NCBI RefSeq assembly: GCF_001648775.1 | Contig: NZ_LVEJ01000010.1 | Location: 434,001 to 498,000 of the forward strand | DNA: 64,000 bases | Source: Pseudomonas fluorescens | Lineage (GTDB): Bacteria; Pseudomonadota; Gammaproteobacteria; Pseudomonadales; Pseudomonadaceae | Direction: 5' to 3' | Part shown: positions 27,297-36,086 of the stretch, in pieces | Layout of the letters: each line of letters begins with the position of its first letter | Position numbering within the stretch: position 1 is the first letter of the stretch | Program-made: the position numbers and the translations under genes | Notes under the pieces: generated by a model | What the model was told of the DNA's origin: nothing | The model's input: the letters and a program-made list of their open reading frames with translations, nothing else | Databases searched by the model: none

Positions 27297-28415
27297 TCAA
27301 GCTTCGGCAAAGCGCTGCAGTTGCATCTCCTGCAAACGACTGAGGGTGCGGCGGAACGGGAATTCCAGATAACCCTCGGTGTACAGCGCGTCCATCGGCA
27401 CCTGCGCCTCGACATACAGCGGCACCTTGCGGTCGTAGCACTCGTCGACCAAGGCAATGAAACGCCGCACCCCGTCGTCGTGAACGGACAACTGCGGCAA
27501 CTCACGATCCCCCGCCACCACGCGTTCGGCGCCATCTTCGGTTCCGCGCGCGATGCGCCCTTCGCGCTTCTGTGCGCTGAGGTTGGGGACGTCGCTCAAC
27601 AGAATAGCGCGGTAGGTGTCGCACAGCGTGATGAAGTCCATCGCGGCGAAAGGTTGCTCGCAGAGATCGGCGTAGCGACACCACAACACCGTTTCGCTGG
27701 CCTGCACCACGTGCAATTGTCGATGGCCGACCGACACCGCTTCAGCGTGAGCCGATTGTCCCGCCGTCAGCGTTTCAAAGACTTGCTGTAACGCGCTGGC
27801 CGAGCCCGCTGTGGCAACAAAGTAGCGTTGTTCCAGCGCGCCCGGATGCAGCCGATGATCCTCGGCGCCGTTCACCGCGACCACTTGCATGTGCGCCTTG
27901 ATCGCGGCAATCGCCGGGACAAACCGGTCACGGTTGAAGCCATCGGCATACAAATCATCCGGCGGCAGGTTGGAGGTGCAAACGATCACCACGCCTTCAT
28001 CGAACATCACCTGAAACAGGCGACCGAGAATGATCGCGTCACCGATGTCGTTGACGAACAGTTCATCGAAACACAGCACCCGCACTTCGCTGGCGAGTTC
28101 TTTAGCCAGTGCGCGCAACGGGTCGGCAATCCCGCTGAGCTGAAACGAGCGCTGGTGCACCCAGCCCATGAAATGGTGGAAATGCTGCCGTCGCGCCGGC
28201 ACCCGCAGGCTCTGATAGAACTGGTCCATCAGCCAGGTCTTGCCGCGTCCGACCGACCCCCATAGATAAACGCCGGCGACCGATCGGGCACCGGCGTGCA
28301 GGGCTTCATGGCATTTTTGCAACGCCCAGACTGCGTGTTCCTGGGCTTCATCCTGGATGAAGCCCTTGTGCTGAACGGCGTGTTGCCAGGCGCTGAGAGG
28401 AGAGTCGAAAGTCAT
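27297..28415 (-). CDS. zapE: Cell division ATPase ZapE (AFG1 family)
   Basis: The protein has 372 residues. Walker A is GSVGRGKT at 53-60, followed by FHHFMGWVHQRSFQL and Walker B LCFDELFVNDIGDA, then a sensor with VCTSNLPPDDLYADG. This is the AFG1/ZapE P-loop ATPase family. In E. coli ZapE acts on FtsZ rings under stress and in ubiquinone synthesis. Pseudomonads also carry a conserved zapE next to rplM/petA, so this may be a second paralogue. It is followed by the dinB-like gene in the same operon. Confidence 0.88.
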   Translation of the reverse strand: MTFDSPLSAWQHAVQHKGFIQDEAQEHAVWALQKCHEALHAGARSVAGVYLWGSVGRGKTWLMDQFYQSLRVPARRQHFHHFMGWVHQRSFQLSGIADPLRALAKELASEVRVLCFDELFVNDIGDAIILGRLFQVMFDEGVVIVCTSNLPPDDLYADGFNRDRFVPAIAAIKAHMQVVAVNGAEDHRLHPGALEQRYFVATAGSASALQQVFETLTAGQSAHAEAVSVGHRQLHVVQASETVLWCRYADLCEQPFAAMDFITLCDTYRAILLSDVPNLSAQKREGRIARGTEDGAERVVAGDRELPQLSVHDDGVRRFIALVDECYDRKVPLYVEAQVPMDALYTEGYLEFPFRRTLSRLQEMQLQRFAEA

Positions 28416-28437
28416 GCGCGGCAGTATGCCACGATGC

Positions 28438-28830
28438 CTACAGAGAAATATCCAGCCGGGCGATTTTGCCTTGGTTGTTGAGGCGCAACGTGTAGCGCAA
28501 TTGCGCCGGGCTGCCGGGAAACGTCCCGCTGATCAGGCCGTGCACCAGCACTTTGCCGGTGCGCTGCTACACGTCGAGCACTTCGACCCGCAGTTGATAG
28601 CGTTGCGCGGTGTCTTGCATCCATTGCGCAATGGCTTGCGGGCCGATCTGATCCTGGCCTTCATCGAACACGTTGGCATCCTCGGCAAAAAAACTGCCGA
28701 CGCGACGGGTATCACGCGCGTTGGCCGCGTCAAGGTACGCAGCGATCGCCGGGGCCAGTGCAGAGCCTGGTGTCAGAAAATGGCAGGAGTCTGGCGCCGG
28801 TGATGAGCAGGTTTGACCGTTGAGCGGCAA
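28438..28830 (-). pseudogene. NTF2/SnoaL-like protein interrupted by an in-frame TAG
   Basis: The reverse strand reads SALAPAIAAYLDAANARDTR, FAEDANVFDEGQDQIGPQAI and ends at VEVLDV before TAG at 28567-28569. After that codon the same frame continues QRTGKVLVHGLISGTFPG and LRYTLRLNNQGKIARLDISL, to a proper TAG at 28438-28440. The complete product would be a SnoaL/NTF2-like protein of about 110-130 residues; CAG to TAG explains the break. The 5' end is also unclear, as no ATG lies in frame and the first possible start is TTG at 28830. It is probably a recent pseudogene. Confidence 0.7.
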
Positions 28831-28924
28831 GCGTCTTGACAGCGAATATTATCGGCATAATCTTGGCGAAATATTTCGACCGTAATTTTATCAAACCAGA
28901 CGAATTTCCATTGAGGACGTTGCC

Positions 28925-29977
28925 ATGCATTACAAGGTTTTCGGCCGCAAAACCGGTCTGCGTGTTTCTGAACTGGCGCTCGGCGCCGGCAACTTCGGCA
29001 CCGGTTGGGGCCACGGCGCCGAACGTGACGAAGCCAAACGCATCTTTGATGGCTTCCTCGAGGCCGGCGGTAATTTCATTGATACCGCCAATGGCTATCA
29101 AGGCGGGCAGTCGGAATCGATGCTCAGCGAATTCATCGCCCCGGAACGTGATCGCCTGGTGATTGCCACCAAATACAGCATGGGCACAACCCCGGCCGAC
29201 GGCATTTCCCACACTGGCAACAGCCGTAAAAACATGATTCGCGCGGTTGAGGAAAGCCTTAAACGCCTGAACACCGATCACATTGATTTGTTCTGGGCGC
29301 ACGTGACCGATGGCGTGACGCCGATGGAAGAAATCCTGCGTGGTTTTGATGACCTGGTGCGCGCCGGCAAGATCCACTACGCCGGTTTGTCGAACTTCCC
29401 GGCGTGGCGCGTTTCCCGCGCTGACGTGTTGGCAGAACTGCGTGGCTTTGCGCCGATTGCAGCGATTCAAGTCGAATACAGCCTCGCCGAGCGCACTGCC
29501 GAGCGCGAATTGCTACCGATGGCTGAAGCACTTGGCCTGGCGGCAACCCTGTGGTCACCTTTGGCCGGCGGCTTCCTCACGGGCAAATATCGCGGCGGCG
29601 ATGACAACAATCGTGCGAGCAAACTCGGCATGTTGGTGCATGCGGAAAAAAGCGCCCGCGAAACCGCCCTGCTCGATACGTTGCTGGCCGTAGCCGCAGA
29701 AATCGACGCCAGCCCGACCCATGTCGCCATCGCCTGGCTTCGCGAAAAAGCCCGACGCTCGACTACCGCGCTGATTCCGATCCTCGGCTCGCGCACCCGC
29801 GAACAACTCGACGCCACCCTCGGCGCACTCGAGGTGCAACTGAGCGAACAACACATGGCGCGCCTTGAAGACAGCAGCAGCGTGCCGGCCGGTGTACCGC
29901 ACGAGACGATTGCCAGTGCCACACCGCGCTTTACCGGCCCGCAAACGCTGGACCTGCCGATCATCCCGGCCGCCTGA
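28925..29977 (+). CDS. Aldo/keto reductase
   Basis: The protein has 350 residues with the AKR TIM-barrel. It begins MHYKVFGRKTGLRVSELALG, has FIDTANGYQGGQSE carrying the catalytic Asp/Tyr, VIATKYS with the catalytic Lys, and FWAHVTDGVTPMEE with His at the fourth site. The NADPH site is at the end (ILGSRTREQLDATLGAL). It would reduce small aldehydes or ketones. It stands between the NTF2-like pseudogene (divergent) and a REP pair. Substrate unknown. Confidence 0.92.
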   Translation: MHYKVFGRKTGLRVSELALGAGNFGTGWGHGAERDEAKRIFDGFLEAGGNFIDTANGYQGGQSESMLSEFIAPERDRLVIATKYSMGTTPADGISHTGNSRKNMIRAVEESLKRLNTDHIDLFWAHVTDGVTPMEEILRGFDDLVRAGKIHYAGLSNFPAWRVSRADVLAELRGFAPIAAIQVEYSLAERTAERELLPMAEALGLAATLWSPLAGGFLTGKYRGGDDNNRASKLGMLVHAEKSARETALLDTLLAVAAEIDASPTHVAIAWLREKARRSTTALIPILGSRTREQLDATLGALEVQLSEQHMARLEDSSSVPAGVPHETIASATPRFTGPQTLDLPIIPAA

Positions 29978-30022
29978 ATCGAGGCCTTCGAAAGCGGGCT
30001 CCTGCAAGGGATCGAGGACCCC

Positions 30023-30119
30023 ATGTGGGAGCGAGCCTGCTCGCGAAAGCGGTCTGTCATTCAACAGCGATGGCGCCTGAATTGACGCCTTCGCGAGCAG
30101 GCTCGCTCCCACAGGGGTT
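30023..30119. repeat. REP pair in inverted orientation
   Basis: TGTGGGAGCGAGCCTGCTCG at about 30024 and CGAGCAGGCTCGCTCCCACA at about 30093 flank a spacer with GTCATTCAACAGCG. It separates two convergent genes. Confidence 0.9.
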
Positions 30120-30131
30120 ATGTTGTGCTGA

Positions 30132-31091
30132 TTAAATATCGACCTTGTGTCTGGCGGCGTACAGGCAGAGCATTTCCATCGCCAGGGTGGCCGCTGCCAG
30201 CGAGGTGACGTCGGCGTGGTCGTAGGCCGGGGCGACTTCCACCACGTCCATGCCCACCAGGTTGATTCCGCGCAAACCACCAAGAATCTCCAGCGCTTGC
30301 ACAGTGCTCAAGCCACCGCAGACAGGCGTGCCGGTGCCGGGCGCGAAAGCCGGATCGAGACAGTCAATGTCGAACGTCAGGTACACCGGGTTATCGCCGA
30401 CCCGCGCACGAATCGCTTCGACAATCGCGTCGCAGCCGCGCCGATGCACTTGCCGGGCATCGAGCACCTGAAAGCCCATATGATCGTCGTTGGTGGTGCG
30501 CAAACCGATCTGCACCGAACGCGCCGGATCGACCAGGCCTTCGCGCGCTGCGTGCCAGAACATGGTGCCGTGATCGACCCGCTGGCCCGCCTCGTCCGGC
30601 CAGGTGTCGCTGTGCGCGTCGAAGTGGATCAGCGACAGCGTGCCATGTTTGCGCGCATGGGCCTTGAGCAGCGGGTAGCTGATGAAATGATCGCCACCGA
30701 AGGTCAGCATCGCGCTGCCGGCGTTGAGAATGTGCTCGGCATGCGCTTCGATGCTTTGCGGGATGCTCTGCGGCGAGCCGTAATCGAAATCGCAGTCGCC
30801 GTAATCGATCACCGCCAGATGATCGAACGGGTCAAACGTCCATGGCCAGTGGCGTTCCCAGGCGATCCCGGTGGACGCGGCGCGAATCCCGCGAGGCCCG
30901 AAGCGTGCGCCCGGGCGATTGCTGGTCGCGGTGTCGAACGGCACGCCGCTGACCGCGACATCAACGCCGCGCAAGTCGCGGCTGTAACGCCGGCGCATGA
31001 AACTGGTGATCCCGGCGTAGGTGCTTTCAGCGGCGGTGCCGTAAAGGCTGTCGCGGGTCATGGCCTGGTCGTTTTGCATTGGCACGTCCAT
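30132..31091 (-). CDS. speB: Agmatinase (ureohydrolase family)
   Basis: The protein has 319 residues. Manganese ligands are intact: FGGDHF at 131-136, HFDAHSDTW at 156-164, and FDIDCLDPAFAPGTGTPV in the last third. Overall pattern follows E. coli SpeB (GMDVVEVAPAYDHADVTSLA), not the Pseudomonas guanidinobutyrase GbuA, so it is called agmatinase: agmatine to putrescine and urea in the cytoplasm. It is downstream of a polyamine-binding protein gene on the same strand with a divergent LysR gene, making an agmatine/polyamine uptake-and-use unit. Confidence 0.85.
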   Translation of the reverse strand: MDVPMQNDQAMTRDSLYGTAAESTYAGITSFMRRRYSRDLRGVDVAVSGVPFDTATSNRPGARFGPRGIRAASTGIAWERHWPWTFDPFDHLAVIDYGDCDFDYGSPQSIPQSIEAHAEHILNAGSAMLTFGGDHFISYPLLKAHARKHGTLSLIHFDAHSDTWPDEAGQRVDHGTMFWHAAREGLVDPARSVQIGLRTTNDDHMGFQVLDARQVHRRGCDAIVEAIRARVGDNPVYLTFDIDCLDPAFAPGTGTPVCGGLSTVQALEILGGLRGINLVGMDVVEVAPAYDHADVTSLAAATLAMEMLCLYAARHKVDI

Positions 31092-31127
31092 CGGTGTGCT
31101 CCTGTTGTTATTAGCGGTTATTGGCGG

Positions 31128-32219
31128 TTATTGGCGGCTACGGAAAGTGGTCCACAAACGAGTGCGCTGACGCATGTCCTTGAGGCTCATGCTGCGATCG
31201 GCATACAGCCGCTCACGCACCTCGGCCGGCGGATAGATGTCCGGATCGGTGCGCACCGCTTCATCCACCAACGGCGTCGCTGCCTGATTGGCGGTGGCGA
31301 AAAACAGCGTGTTGGTCAATTCGGCGACCGAGTCCGGGCGCAGCATGAATTCGATGAACGCCCGCGCGGCTTCGGGGTGCGGCGCGTCTTTGGGGATGGC
31401 CAGATTGTCCTGCCAGATCAATGTGCCTTCGCGGGGGATGCGGTACGCCACTTCAAACGGCTTGTTGGCCTTGCGCGCCTGATCGGCGGCCATGCTCGCG
31501 TCGCCGTTATAGGTCAGCGCCAGGCACACATTGCCGCTGGCCAGGTCGTTGATCTGCCGCCCGGTGGCGACGTACAGCACCGAGGGCTGCAGTTTCTGCA
31601 ACAACGCCTCGGCAGCGGCCAGATCATTCTTGTCAGTGCTGTAGGGATCTTTACCGAGGTAATGCAGGGCCAGACCGATGACTTCCTGCGGCGAATCCAG
31701 AATCGCGATGCCGCAATCCTTGAGCTTGCTGGCGTATTCGGGCTTGAACAGCACATCCAGACTGTTCAGCGCAACGCCGGGCAAGCGCTGTTGCACCGCT
31801 TCGACGTTCATGCCCAGGCCCAGCGTGCCCCACGTGTAAGGCACGCCATATCGGTTACCGGGGTCGACCGCCGCGAGCTTCTCCAGCAAGTCCGGATCAA
31901 GATTGGCGTAGCCCTTGAGCCCTTCGTGCGGAATGTCTTTCAAGGCGCCGGCCGCCAGGCCACGGGCCAACACGCTGGAGGACGGCACCACCACGTCATA
32001 GCCACTGCCGCCGGTGAGCAGTTTGGTTTCCAGCACCTCGGAGGTGTCGAACGTGTCGTAACGCACGTGGATGCCGGTCTCCTGCTCGAAACGCTGCAGG
32101 GTTTGCGGCGGCACATAATCGGCCCAACTGTAGAGGTTGAGGGTTTTGTCCTCGGCCTGGGCCTGGAGAGCCACCGACAACAACAGCGCGGGGAAACACA
32201 GCTTGAACACGGGAGCCAT
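31128..32219 (-). CDS. Periplasmic polyamine-binding protein (PotF/SpuD family)
   Basis: The protein has 363 residues. The signal peptide ends LQAQAE, and the mature start DKTLNLYSWADYVPPQTLQR is diagnostic of PotD/PotF/SpuD proteins. YDVVVPSSSVLARG and GVPYTWGTLGLGMN line the ligand cleft. The ATG at 32219 has AGGTG behind it; a GTG at 32228 does not. No permease or ATPase genes are adjacent, so it either shares a distant ABC transporter or serves as a sensor. It is followed 36 bases on by the agmatinase gene, pointing to agmatine or putrescine. Confidence 0.9.
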   Translation of the reverse strand: MAPVFKLCFPALLLSVALQAQAEDKTLNLYSWADYVPPQTLQRFEQETGIHVRYDTFDTSEVLETKLLTGGSGYDVVVPSSSVLARGLAAGALKDIPHEGLKGYANLDPDLLEKLAAVDPGNRYGVPYTWGTLGLGMNVEAVQQRLPGVALNSLDVLFKPEYASKLKDCGIAILDSPQEVIGLALHYLGKDPYSTDKNDLAAAEALLQKLQPSVLYVATGRQINDLASGNVCLALTYNGDASMAADQARKANKPFEVAYRIPREGTLIWQDNLAIPKDAPHPEAARAFIEFMLRPDSVAELTNTLFFATANQAATPLVDEAVRTDPDIYPPAEVRERLYADRSMSLKDMRQRTRLWTTFRSRQ

Positions 32220-32318
32220 GACGAACACCTGACCGGAGGAAGTGGTTGCAGGATGCGCCGTCGGATACAGTAGAAAAATACCTTAATTTTTATCCTGACT
32301 TTATCGCGGAGTAATGTG

Positions 32319-33212
32319 ATGTTGGGTCAACTCCACGACATCGATTTGCAGTTGTTGCGCCTGTTTGTGCGGGTGGTCGAGTGCGGTGGGTTCAGTGCGG
32401 CCCAAGGGGATCTAGGCCTGAGCCAGTCGAGCATCAGCCAGCAGATGGCCAAGCTGGAAACCCGATTGGGTTACCGATTGTGCAGCCGCGGCAAGGCCGG
32501 TTTCAGCGTCACGCCCAAGGGTGAGCAGTTGCTGATCGCGGTGCGCTCGCTGTTTGAATCGATCGAAACCTTTCGCCATCAATCCAACGGCGTCGCCGGG
32601 CGTCTGATCGGCGAAGTGCGTTTGGGCATTTCCGAGGCGGTCGATCAATCGGTGCTGCAACGCGTCGCTGAGGCGATCCGGCGCTTTCGCGAGCGCGACG
32701 AATCGGTGCGCATTGAGCTGATCAGCGCAATGCCCGGGGAAATGGAACGCCTGCTGCTGCAACAGCGCCTGGATCTGGCGATCGGTTATTTCTCGCAAGT
32801 GCAAAGCGCGTTCGACTACCGCCAGTTATTCAGCGAAACCCAACATTTGTACTGTGCGCCGGGCCATCCTCTGTTCACTGATGAGACGCCCAGCGATGCG
32901 GCGCTGGAGGCGTGTGACCGGGTCGATCATCCGTACCGGTTCTTACGCAGTGACGAGCCGTTTCAGGGCAAGGTCTGTTCGGCGCGGTCGGAACAGGTTG
33001 AAGGCACCCTCACCTTTATTTTGTCCGGCAAACATGTCGGTTATCTGCCCGATCACTATGCGCGTAGCTGGCAGGACAAAGGTTTGCTGCGAACGGTGCG
33101 TGAGGGTGTGTTGAGTTTTGAGGTGGCGTTTCATCTGGCCCGACACCGGGCGCAGGTGCCGGGGGATGCGCAGAAAGCGTTTGAAGAAGATCTGCTCAGC
33201 GCATTTGCATGA
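32319..33212 (+). CDS. LysR-family regulator of the agmatinase operon
   Basis: The protein has 297 residues. The winged helix begins MLGQLHDIDLQLLRLFVRVV, with LSQSSISQQMAKLETRLG as recognition helix region; an effector domain follows. GGAG at 32308-32311 fits the ATG at 32319 better than the GTG one codon earlier. It is divergent from the polyamine-binding protein and agmatinase genes across about 100 bases that include an AT-rich stretch (CCTTAATTTTTATCC), so it probably controls them in response to agmatine or a polyamine. Confidence 0.88.
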   Translation: MLGQLHDIDLQLLRLFVRVVECGGFSAAQGDLGLSQSSISQQMAKLETRLGYRLCSRGKAGFSVTPKGEQLLIAVRSLFESIETFRHQSNGVAGRLIGEVRLGISEAVDQSVLQRVAEAIRRFRERDESVRIELISAMPGEMERLLLQQRLDLAIGYFSQVQSAFDYRQLFSETQHLYCAPGHPLFTDETPSDAALEACDRVDHPYRFLRSDEPFQGKVCSARSEQVEGTLTFILSGKHVGYLPDHYARSWQDKGLLRTVREGVLSFEVAFHLARHRAQVPGDAQKAFEEDLLSAFA

Positions 33213-33344
33213 ATCGATTTAGCGCCCGACACCTGAAAAACCTGACCTTTCAGGCAATTATTGCTCGTTGCCCTCGCCGCCCTCTTCCGGCATCCTGCGC
33301 CTCCATTTTCTGACCCGGCCCCGCCTCGCGGCACGCAAACCACC

Positions 33345-34811
33345 ATGACCGCCTCTGAAAAAGCCCCGCGCAACAACGACCTGATCTACGGCCTCAACGA
33401 CCGTCCGCATCTCACCGCCACCGTATTCGCCGCGCTGCAACACGTGCTGGCAAGCTTCGTCGGCATCATCACCCCGACCCTGATCATGGGTGGCGCCCTC
33501 GGCCTGCAAAGCGAAATTCCGTACCTGATCAGCATGGCGCTGTTCGTCTCCGGCCTCGGCACTTTCGTTCAGGCCAAGCGTTTCGGCCCGGTCGGTTCGG
33601 GACTGCTGTGCCTGCAAGGCACCAGTTTTTCCTTTATCAGCGTGATTCTCAGCGCCGGTTTCATGGTCAAGGCGCGCGGTGGCGGCACCGATGAAATTCT
33701 CTCGACGATCTTCGGCGTGTGCTTTTTCGCCGCTTTCATCGAAGTGGTACTGAGCCAGTTCATTGGCAAATTGCGCATGCTGATCACCCCGGTGGTGACC
33801 GGCACGATCATCACGTTGATGGGCCTGTCGCTGATCAAAGTGGCGATGACCGACATCGCCGGCGGTTTCGGCGCGCCTGATCTGGGGGCTGCCAGCCACG
33901 TGTTTCTGGCGGCACTGGTGATCGGCACCATCGTGGTGCTGAACCGCGTCGACGTGCCGTTCCTGCGCCTTGGCGCGATTGTCATCGGTCTGACCCTCGG
34001 CTACGTGGTGGCATGGTTGATGGGCACGGTGGATTTCGCCTCCATGCCTGAGGTGCCGCTGGTCAGCGTGCCAGTGCCGTTCAAGTACGGCTTCAACTTC
34101 GATTGGGTGGCATTCGTGCCGGTGGCGGTGATTTTCCTCGTCTCGCCGCTGGAAGCTGCCGGTGATCTGACCGCCAACTCGATGATTTCGCGGCAACCGG
34201 TCAAAGGCCCGCTGTACATTCGCCGGATCAAATCCGGGCTGCTTGCCGACGGCCTCAACTCGGCAATGGCGGCAGTGTTCAACAGTATGCCGATGGTGAC
34301 TTTCGCGCAGAACAACGGCGTGATTCAGCTGACCGGCGTGGCCAGCCGCTACGTCGCCTTCTTCATCGCCGGTTTGCTGGTGCTGCTGGGCTTGTTCCCG
34401 ATGATCGGCGCGGTGCTGCAACTGATGCCGAAACCGGTGCTCGGTGGCGCCGAGCTGGTGATGTTCGGCACCGTCGCCGTGGCCGGGATCAAGATCCTCG
34501 CCGAAGCCGGCCTGCATCGGCGCAACATGCTGATCGTGGCGATTTCGCTGGGCATGGGCCTGGGCATCGCTGCCGTGCCGGAAGTCCTGCGCGAGCTGCC
34601 GCAAGCGTTGCGCAACATCTTCGAGTCGCCGATCACCGTCGGTGCGTTGTGCGCTATCGTGCTGAACATCTTTCTGCCGGAAGAATTCATCGAGCTGGAA
34701 GAAGACGACTTCGACCCGGAAGCTTCTATTCTTCAAGTCATGGAAAACCCGGATATGCCGGCCAAAGGTGAACCTGCCCAAGCGACGGCTGTCGCACAGT
34801 TGAACCGCTAA
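33345..34811 (+). CDS. NCS2-family nucleobase (xanthine/urate-type) permease
   Basis: The protein has 488 residues and about 14 membrane segments. Family motifs are QHVLASFVGIITPTLIMGGA (helix 1), GLLCLQGTSFSFI (helix 3, the QGT loop), SPLEAAGDLTANS (helix 8) and NSMPMVTFAQNNGVIQLTGV (helix 10). The Gly-Gln-Thr-Ser and Asn-rich motifs are those of the xanthine/uric acid branch. It uses a proton or Na+ gradient. The first in-frame ATG consistent with the family is 33345; the upstream open frame to 33261 is Pro-rich and not family-like. It has its own terminator. Confidence 0.88.
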   Translation: MTASEKAPRNNDLIYGLNDRPHLTATVFAALQHVLASFVGIITPTLIMGGALGLQSEIPYLISMALFVSGLGTFVQAKRFGPVGSGLLCLQGTSFSFISVILSAGFMVKARGGGTDEILSTIFGVCFFAAFIEVVLSQFIGKLRMLITPVVTGTIITLMGLSLIKVAMTDIAGGFGAPDLGAASHVFLAALVIGTIVVLNRVDVPFLRLGAIVIGLTLGYVVAWLMGTVDFASMPEVPLVSVPVPFKYGFNFDWVAFVPVAVIFLVSPLEAAGDLTANSMISRQPVKGPLYIRRIKSGLLADGLNSAMAAVFNSMPMVTFAQNNGVIQLTGVASRYVAFFIAGLLVLLGLFPMIGAVLQLMPKPVLGGAELVMFGTVAVAGIKILAEAGLHRRNMLIVAISLGMGLGIAAVPEVLRELPQALRNIFESPITVGALCAIVLNIFLPEEFIELEEDDFDPEASILQVMENPDMPAKGEPAQATAVAQLNR

Positions 34812-34827
34812 CGTCTGGCCTTTAATA

Positions 34828-34863
34828 GAAAGGGCTGAGCCGGCAACGGTTCAGCCCTTTTTT
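34828..34863 (+). terminator. Rho-independent terminator after the NCS2 gene
   Basis: AAAGGGCTGAGCC and GGTTCAGCCCTTT with a six-base loop and one G-T pair, followed by T6, located 17 bases after the stop. Confidence 0.9.
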
Positions 34864-34878
34864 GTTGAGAGACTGTTT

Positions 34879-35352
34879 ATGCGCCGTGTCCAAGCCGTCA
34901 TTCTGTCGTTACTGCTGTTGTCGCTCAGCGCCTGCGCGCTGTTTCCCAACCGTGATCCGGTGAACATCAACGTGGTCGGCCTCGAACCTTTGCCGAGCCA
35001 GGACCTGGAAGTGCGTTTCGCGATCAAGTTGCGCGTGCAGAATCCCAACGAAACCGCCATCGATTACAACGGCATCGCCCTGGATCTGGAAGTCAACGGC
35101 CATTCGCTGGCGTCGGGTGTCAGCGACCAGAGCGGCTCGATCCCGCGTTTTTCCGAAAGCATCGTCAGCGTGCCGGTGAGCATCTCGGCGTTCTCGGTCC
35201 TGCGCCAGACCCTCGGCCTGAGCCAGACGCAAACCCTCGACAACCTGCCCTACGTGTTGCGCGGCAAACTCGCCGGTGGCCTGTTCGGCACCATGCGTTT
35301 TGTCGACAGCGGCAAGCTCAGCCTGCCCAAGGCCAGTGCCGCCACCTGGTAA
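34879..35352 (+). CDS. LEA/WHy-domain lipoprotein
   Basis: The protein has 157 residues. The lipoprotein signal has lipobox LSAC with the acylated Cys at residue 19. The rest is an LEA type 2/WHy (water stress and hypersensitive response) domain, with the characteristic NPNETAIDYNGIALDLEVNG strand pair. Such domains are bacterial immunoglobulin-like folds linked to desiccation tolerance in plants; bacterial roles are unclear. It is likely an inner-leaflet lipoprotein of the outer membrane. Confidence 0.88.
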   Translation: MRRVQAVILSLLLLSLSACALFPNRDPVNINVVGLEPLPSQDLEVRFAIKLRVQNPNETAIDYNGIALDLEVNGHSLASGVSDQSGSIPRFSESIVSVPVSISAFSVLRQTLGLSQTQTLDNLPYVLRGKLAGGLFGTMRFVDSGKLSLPKASAATW

Positions 35353-35408
35353 AAATCCGTTAGTCTGCCTCGTTCCTTAAAGACATTCATGAGGGAAGCT
35401 GCAGGTTT

Positions 35409-35960
35409 ATGGAAGACACACCGACGCTGTACACCGAACGACTGATCCTGCGCCCGATGCAACTGGCCGATGCCGAAGCCGTGCAGCAACTTTTTCCGTA
35501 CTGGGAAGTGGTGCGATATTTGAACGCTGCCGTGCCATGGCCGTACCCGGACGATGGCGCCCTCACCTACTTGCGCGACATTGCCTTGCCGGCCCTGGCG
35601 GCGGGCAAGGAATGGCACTGGTCGATTCGCCTGAAGAGCGCACCTGAGCAACTGATCGGCAATATCAGCCTCATGGATCAACCGGACAACCACCGGGGAT
35701 TCTGGCTGGCACCGGCATGGCAAGGTCAGGGTTTGATGAGCGAAGCAGCAGCGGCGGTGAGCGATTACTGGTTCAACGTGCTTGATCGCCCGCTGATGCG
35801 CGTACCGAAAGCGGCGCCGAACACCGCCTCGCGCAAACTCTCGGAGCGAGCCGGGATGCGTTTGATTCGAACCGATGAGGACAATTTCGTCAGCGGCCGC
35901 TTCCCACGGGAAATCTGGGAAATCACCCGCGAAGAATGGCTGCAACAACACAAAACTTAA
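35409..35960 (+). CDS. GNAT-family N-acetyltransferase (RimJ/RimL type)
   Basis: The protein has 183 residues. The N-terminus LYTERLILRPMQLADAEAV is the classic RimJ/RimL opening; GFWLAPAWQGQGLMSEAAAA is the acetyl-CoA loop, and NTASRKLSERAGM is motif B. These enzymes acetylate ribosomal protein N-termini, peptides or small amines. The substrate here cannot be assigned. It stands between the LEA lipoprotein gene and a REP pair. Confidence 0.88.
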   Translation: MEDTPTLYTERLILRPMQLADAEAVQQLFPYWEVVRYLNAAVPWPYPDDGALTYLRDIALPALAAGKEWHWSIRLKSAPEQLIGNISLMDQPDNHRGFWLAPAWQGQGLMSEAAAAVSDYWFNVLDRPLMRVPKAAPNTASRKLSERAGMRLIRTDEDNFVSGRFPREIWEITREEWLQQHKT

Positions 35961-35975
35961 GCTTGTGACGAACCC

Positions 35976-36069
35976 CTGTGGGAGCGAGCTTGCTCGCGAA
36001 AGCGGCATATCAGTCAACACAAATGTTGAATGTGATGACGCCTTCGCGAGCAAGCTCGCTCCCACAGGT
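35976..36069. repeat. REP pair in inverted orientation
   Basis: CTGTGGGAGCGAGCTTGCTC at about 35976 and its inverse GAGCAAGCTCGCTCCCACAG at about 36048 flank a spacer. It is the GCTTGC variant of the core, also seen at 60325 and 63545. It lies between convergent genes. Confidence 0.9.
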
Positions 36070-36086
36070 TCTCTATCAGGCTTGAG

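Noticed and set aside
30132..31091. Guanidinobutyrase GbuA
   Set aside because: The protein follows E. coli SpeB motif wording (FDIDCLDPAFAPGTGTPV, HFDAHSDT), not that of Pseudomonas GbuA, although both belong to one family.
30147..32273. 708-codon plus-strand open frame over speB and the polyamine-binding protein gene
   Set aside because: It spans two genes on the other strand and their gap, and has no motif; the two minus-strand proteins are clear families.
33258..34781. 507-codon minus-strand frame over the NCS2 permease
   Set aside because: Antisense shadow; Asp/His/Gln-rich low-complexity product.
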